Origin: Rotaria macrura
Taxonomy: Eukaryota > Rotifera > Eurotatoria > Philodinida > Philodinidae
NCBI GenBank assembly: GCA_900239685.1
Contig: OENT01000773.1
Span: 1,217-65,216 of the forward strand
DNA length: 64,000 nt
Direction of reading: 5' to 3'
Shown here: one piece after another, positions 61,401-64,000 of the stretch
How positions within the stretch are numbered: the first letter of the stretch is position 1
Layout: the number at the start of each line of letters is the position of its first letter
Made by a program: the position numbers and the translations under genes
The notes under the pieces: model-generated
Seen by the model: only the letters and a program-made list of their open reading frames with translations
Told to the model about the DNA's origin: nothing
Databases searched by the model: none

Positions 61401-62802
61401 CTAGTATTCTGAATCACTTGTAGTGATTATAATGATATGATCAGTTATTTTTATTGTTCTTATCCTGATTTAATCTCTAATTTATGTGACATGTTCTACG
61501 ATAATTCTTTTTCTTTAATTTGTTCGTTTTTCTTTTCCCTTTTTTCGATTAGCTTACTCGTCAATCTTAACTGCCAGATTTGTGTGACCAAGCAGCTGTC
61601 CTTCGATAAACATTAAGGCCGAAATATCTGACAGAACGAATAACGTTATAAATTGATGAAAATTAGGAATTGTCTTCGATGAATTTTTCAGTAGATGAAT
61701 CAGTTCAAATAATTAACACTGAATGATTGTCAAAAACGCTAACATATTTCTGTTGGTGTTTTAAATTCCTCTATCGTTTCACTTATCGTTGCAACAGAAG
61801 AAAACACTGCATATTAAAAATTTCTCGCTGTCATATCCTATTACAATATTGTATACTGCTTGTTCGTTTGCTATTCCGAAGACAGCCTTATTCTTAGATT
61901 TTGATTTGTTTACAATAGTCGGACATGCAAAATTTATCGTTATTTTCTTCTTTTCAGATAATAAAAATTCTGAAAATCGATCAAAAAGAGATTTGATCTC
62001 ATTGTCGTTCTGTATCAAACAAAAACGAAATCGGGAATCTTAGCCAAGGAGAAATACTTACTAATTCGTTGTTTTTGCCCAACTGTGAAGGAAATTGTGC
62101 GTGAGGATATTGGTGATTATAGGGGATTGAGAGGGGCAGTGAGGTTCAACTTCACACTGTATCATCCCATAAACATTTACAGTCATGTTCTCATCTTTTC
62201 ACCGAAGGACATGATGGGAAGGAGCGAGTGAAGGTAGGACTCTTTTAGTAAGGATATCCGTATGGGTGAGAATGTTGTGAGTTTCGATGACACTGAGAAG
62301 CATTACATCTATAACCCGCTTGCTACCTTAACCTAAATAACTTTATTCATGAATTTTGCTTGTTGGAGATGATCATCTTTCGAAAATCTTAATTCGAGAT
62401 TCGGGTAGCAATTTATTAGCGCTCTTTCTCCAGAAATATAAGATTTTGTGCCTTCTATTATATTTTTAAGCATAAAAGTATTTTAATATTAAAATGCTTC
62501 CTCAAAATCCAAAATTATTGTGAGAACTTGAGAAGGAATTCTTAGCGTTTTCAATTTTTGGATACAGCGTTAAACACACTCAATTAAGATTCTAAGTCCA
62601 AAGTCCTGAAAATCAGGTGGATTTTGTTGCAAATTCACTGACTGATACTCTCAGTTGTAGATACATTGATTAATCACATAAGAGCCACTTGCCGCTTCTC
62701 GTGCATATTTCTCATAGGGGAATATTCTTACAAACAGAATACTTCATGCACAAAAAAATCGAATTCTATGAATTTCGTCATACTGATAAAACCAAGAAGT
62801 GG
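58433..62802. other. 4.4-kb gene-poor region
   Basis: No supported gene. A short stretch near 61,310-61,380 reads IPIEEILVIIFTRFLKYADL, faintly like the start of an F-box, followed by a stop. The overlapping frames at 58681-58942 on both strands have no family match. Otherwise AT-rich and featureless. Confidence 0.5.
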
Positions 62803-63123
62803 CCCATGTCACTCGAACCGATCGAAAACCGTCGGTTAATTTCGGTTATTTCTGTAACCGACGATTAACCGCGGTTATTTCCTTTGTTCTCAAGGTTTTA
62901 CAGCGTAAAAACCGATGGTTAACCGCGGTTAACCTCCCGGTTGACTGAAAAAATATCGTTCCGAACTGCTAACATCTCTGGTCAACCGGAAGGTTAACCG
63001 CGGTTAACCATCGGTTTTTATGCTGTAAAACCTTGAGAACAAAGGAAATAGCCGCGGTTAATCGTCGGTTACAGAAATAACCGAAATTAACCGACGGTTT
63101 TCGATCGGTTCGAGTGACATGGG
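62803..63123. repeat. 321-bp near-perfect palindrome (foldback/MITE-like)
   Basis: Runs from CCCATGTCACTCGAACCGAT to the exact complement ending GAGTGACATGGG. Arms of ~137 bp (62803-62939 and 62987-63123) match with only a few differences around a ~47-bp centre. The arms are built from GGTTA/TAACC words. The self-palindromic 18-mer GGTTAACCGCGGTTAACC occurs twice (62917-62934 and 62992-63009). No open frame and no clear target-site duplication were found. Probably a small foldback transposon; a DNA-binding array is an alternative. Confidence 0.85.
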
Positions 63124-63671
63124 GGAATTACCATTGGAAAGTCATTTCTTATATGCATGTCATGTTCTTTGAAAATGGAAGTATCATGAAGTTCTGAACG
63201 CAACAAAATCTATTTCTTCGTAGCATAGGATAGGTCAAAATAGCCACTCAGTCAGTGAGCGTGGCGTGACCTAAAGTTTCTATTGTTCACTGATTTCGAA
63301 TAATTTTATCTTGAGAATAACTGTGTGAAAAGAAGAAAACTTTTTATCCATGTCAATATATATAAATGCAATATTCTTACACCAATGGGCTATTGAAGTC
63401 TAGATTTAGTTCTACTCATTCGAATTCATGTTAGTAGTTCGCTTACTAATGTGAATACTTTCTTTTACGGCATTTGACATATGAAAGCTTTCATTTAATT
63501 TTTATGCGAGCGTGGAATCACAACAGATCGACTATGTTGCTACGAAAGAAAACAAAATGAATCTTCAGTTTTCAGTTATATTTGAATAAAATTGATATAA
63601 GCACTAGAACATTGTCAAAATCCTTTGTGGTAGTAAATATTATGTCATTTATTTTAGACGTAAATTATACT

Positions 63672-63799
63672 TCATCCAGCATTATTAATTTCACAGTTTG
63701 TGCCACCGAATTGTGAACCACAAAAGCAAAAATAAGAATTTCCATTATCGAAACATGGACGATTATTTTTACACGGGGTTGATGTACAATTCACACCAT
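63672..63799 (-). CDS. last exon of a second EGF-like gene (partial, runs off window)
   Basis: After a CTTTCAG acceptor the exon reads GVNCTSTPCKNNRPCFDNGN, then SYFCFCGSQFGGTNC, and ends NNAG-stop. It is a six-Cys EGF-like module and the C-terminus of a protein whose upstream exons lie beyond position 64000. It is exactly 128 nt long and phase 1, like the last exon of the EGF gene ending at 31347. By eye, about 24 of 41 residues match that exon (GNxYxCFCGxQxxGTNCE). It lies in the opposite orientation. Flanking sequence is not similar, so it is an old paralog rather than a recent duplication. Confidence 0.7.
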
Positions 63800-64000
63800 C
63801 TGAAAGTAAAAGTAGACTATTTAGCATTCGCACAGAAACACTGCTTCTATTTTATGTCTATAATGGAATCCGTTTCGCAATTTCTTTCTTAAGACTTCGC
63901 CCGAAGTCAGAAAAAATTTCTTTGTTGCACCCGAAAGCAAGAGAGAGCACTAGACTGACGATCCACGATTGAAATCTGCTAAATTGAAACATTTTAAACT
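63800..64000. other. probable intron of the right-edge EGF-like gene
   Basis: Lies upstream (minus strand) of the acceptor for the last exon. No second EGF module is readable before the window ends. Confidence 0.4.

Noticed and set aside
1-64000. tRNA, rRNA, spliced-leader RNA and CRISPR arrays
   Set aside because: Looked for by eye; no cloverleaf with a convincing T-arm box, no rRNA core motifs and no regularly spaced repeats were found. A covariance-model search would be more sensitive.

Overview
The window looks like AT-rich nuclear DNA of a bdelloid rotifer (Adineta/Rotaria-like). The evidence is a diverged F-box/LRR protein of the type greatly expanded in bdelloids, single-pass surface proteins with NHL or carbohydrate-binding-like ectodomains, very short GT-AG introns (about 35-75 bp), long gene-poor AT-rich stretches, and an OPT-family oligopeptide transporter. 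OPT transporters are otherwise fungal, plant or microbial, and bdelloids are known for horizontally acquired genes. The assignment is an inference from protein families; no marker gene such as rRNA is present.

Layout. 0-4.7 kb: no intact gene, one faint leucine-rich-repeat remnant. 4.7-8.1 kb (-): F-box/LRR gene with an unusually long 1.55-kb intron. 8.4-12.7 kb: a 4.36-kb unit bounded by almost identical ~440-bp inverted arms. 12.9-14.7 kb: a 145-aa ORF of unknown family (-) and a decayed coding region (+). 15.1-18.4 kb: three genes on the minus strand (a small VWLD-type alpha/beta domain protein, a CCDC89-like coiled-coil protein with six exons, and a nuclear-looking basic protein). 18.4-26.6 kb: gene-poor. 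26.6-31.3 kb (+): a secreted EGF/mucin-like gene whose three introns are all phase 1; its first intron carries a hAT-like MITE. 31.3-41.8 kb: gene-poor except a GM2-activator/ML-domain lipid-binding gene (-), a short-chain dehydrogenase fragment and a possible 91-aa gene.

41.8-46.8 kb is the densest block: a type II membrane protein with a carbohydrate-binding-like ectodomain (+), an OPT transporter (-), and a type II membrane protein with NHL repeats (+). The two flanking proteins share the same two-exon membrane-anchor architecture although their ectodomains are unrelated. 46.8-55.5 kb: gene-poor, with an island rich in CGGAAA/TTTCCG. 55.5-58.4 kb (+): a protein with seven tandem LIM domains. 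58.4-63.7 kb: gene-poor, with a 321-bp near-perfect palindrome. The right edge holds the last exon (-) of a second EGF-like gene, a diverged, inverted paralog of the last exon of the 26.6-31.3 kb gene.

Exon boundaries were worked out by hand from splice signals, reading phase and family resemblance; none is backed by transcripts. Most proteins point to the cell surface, secretion or cilia/cytoskeleton. No operon-like organisation, CRISPR array, rRNA or convincing tRNA was seen.
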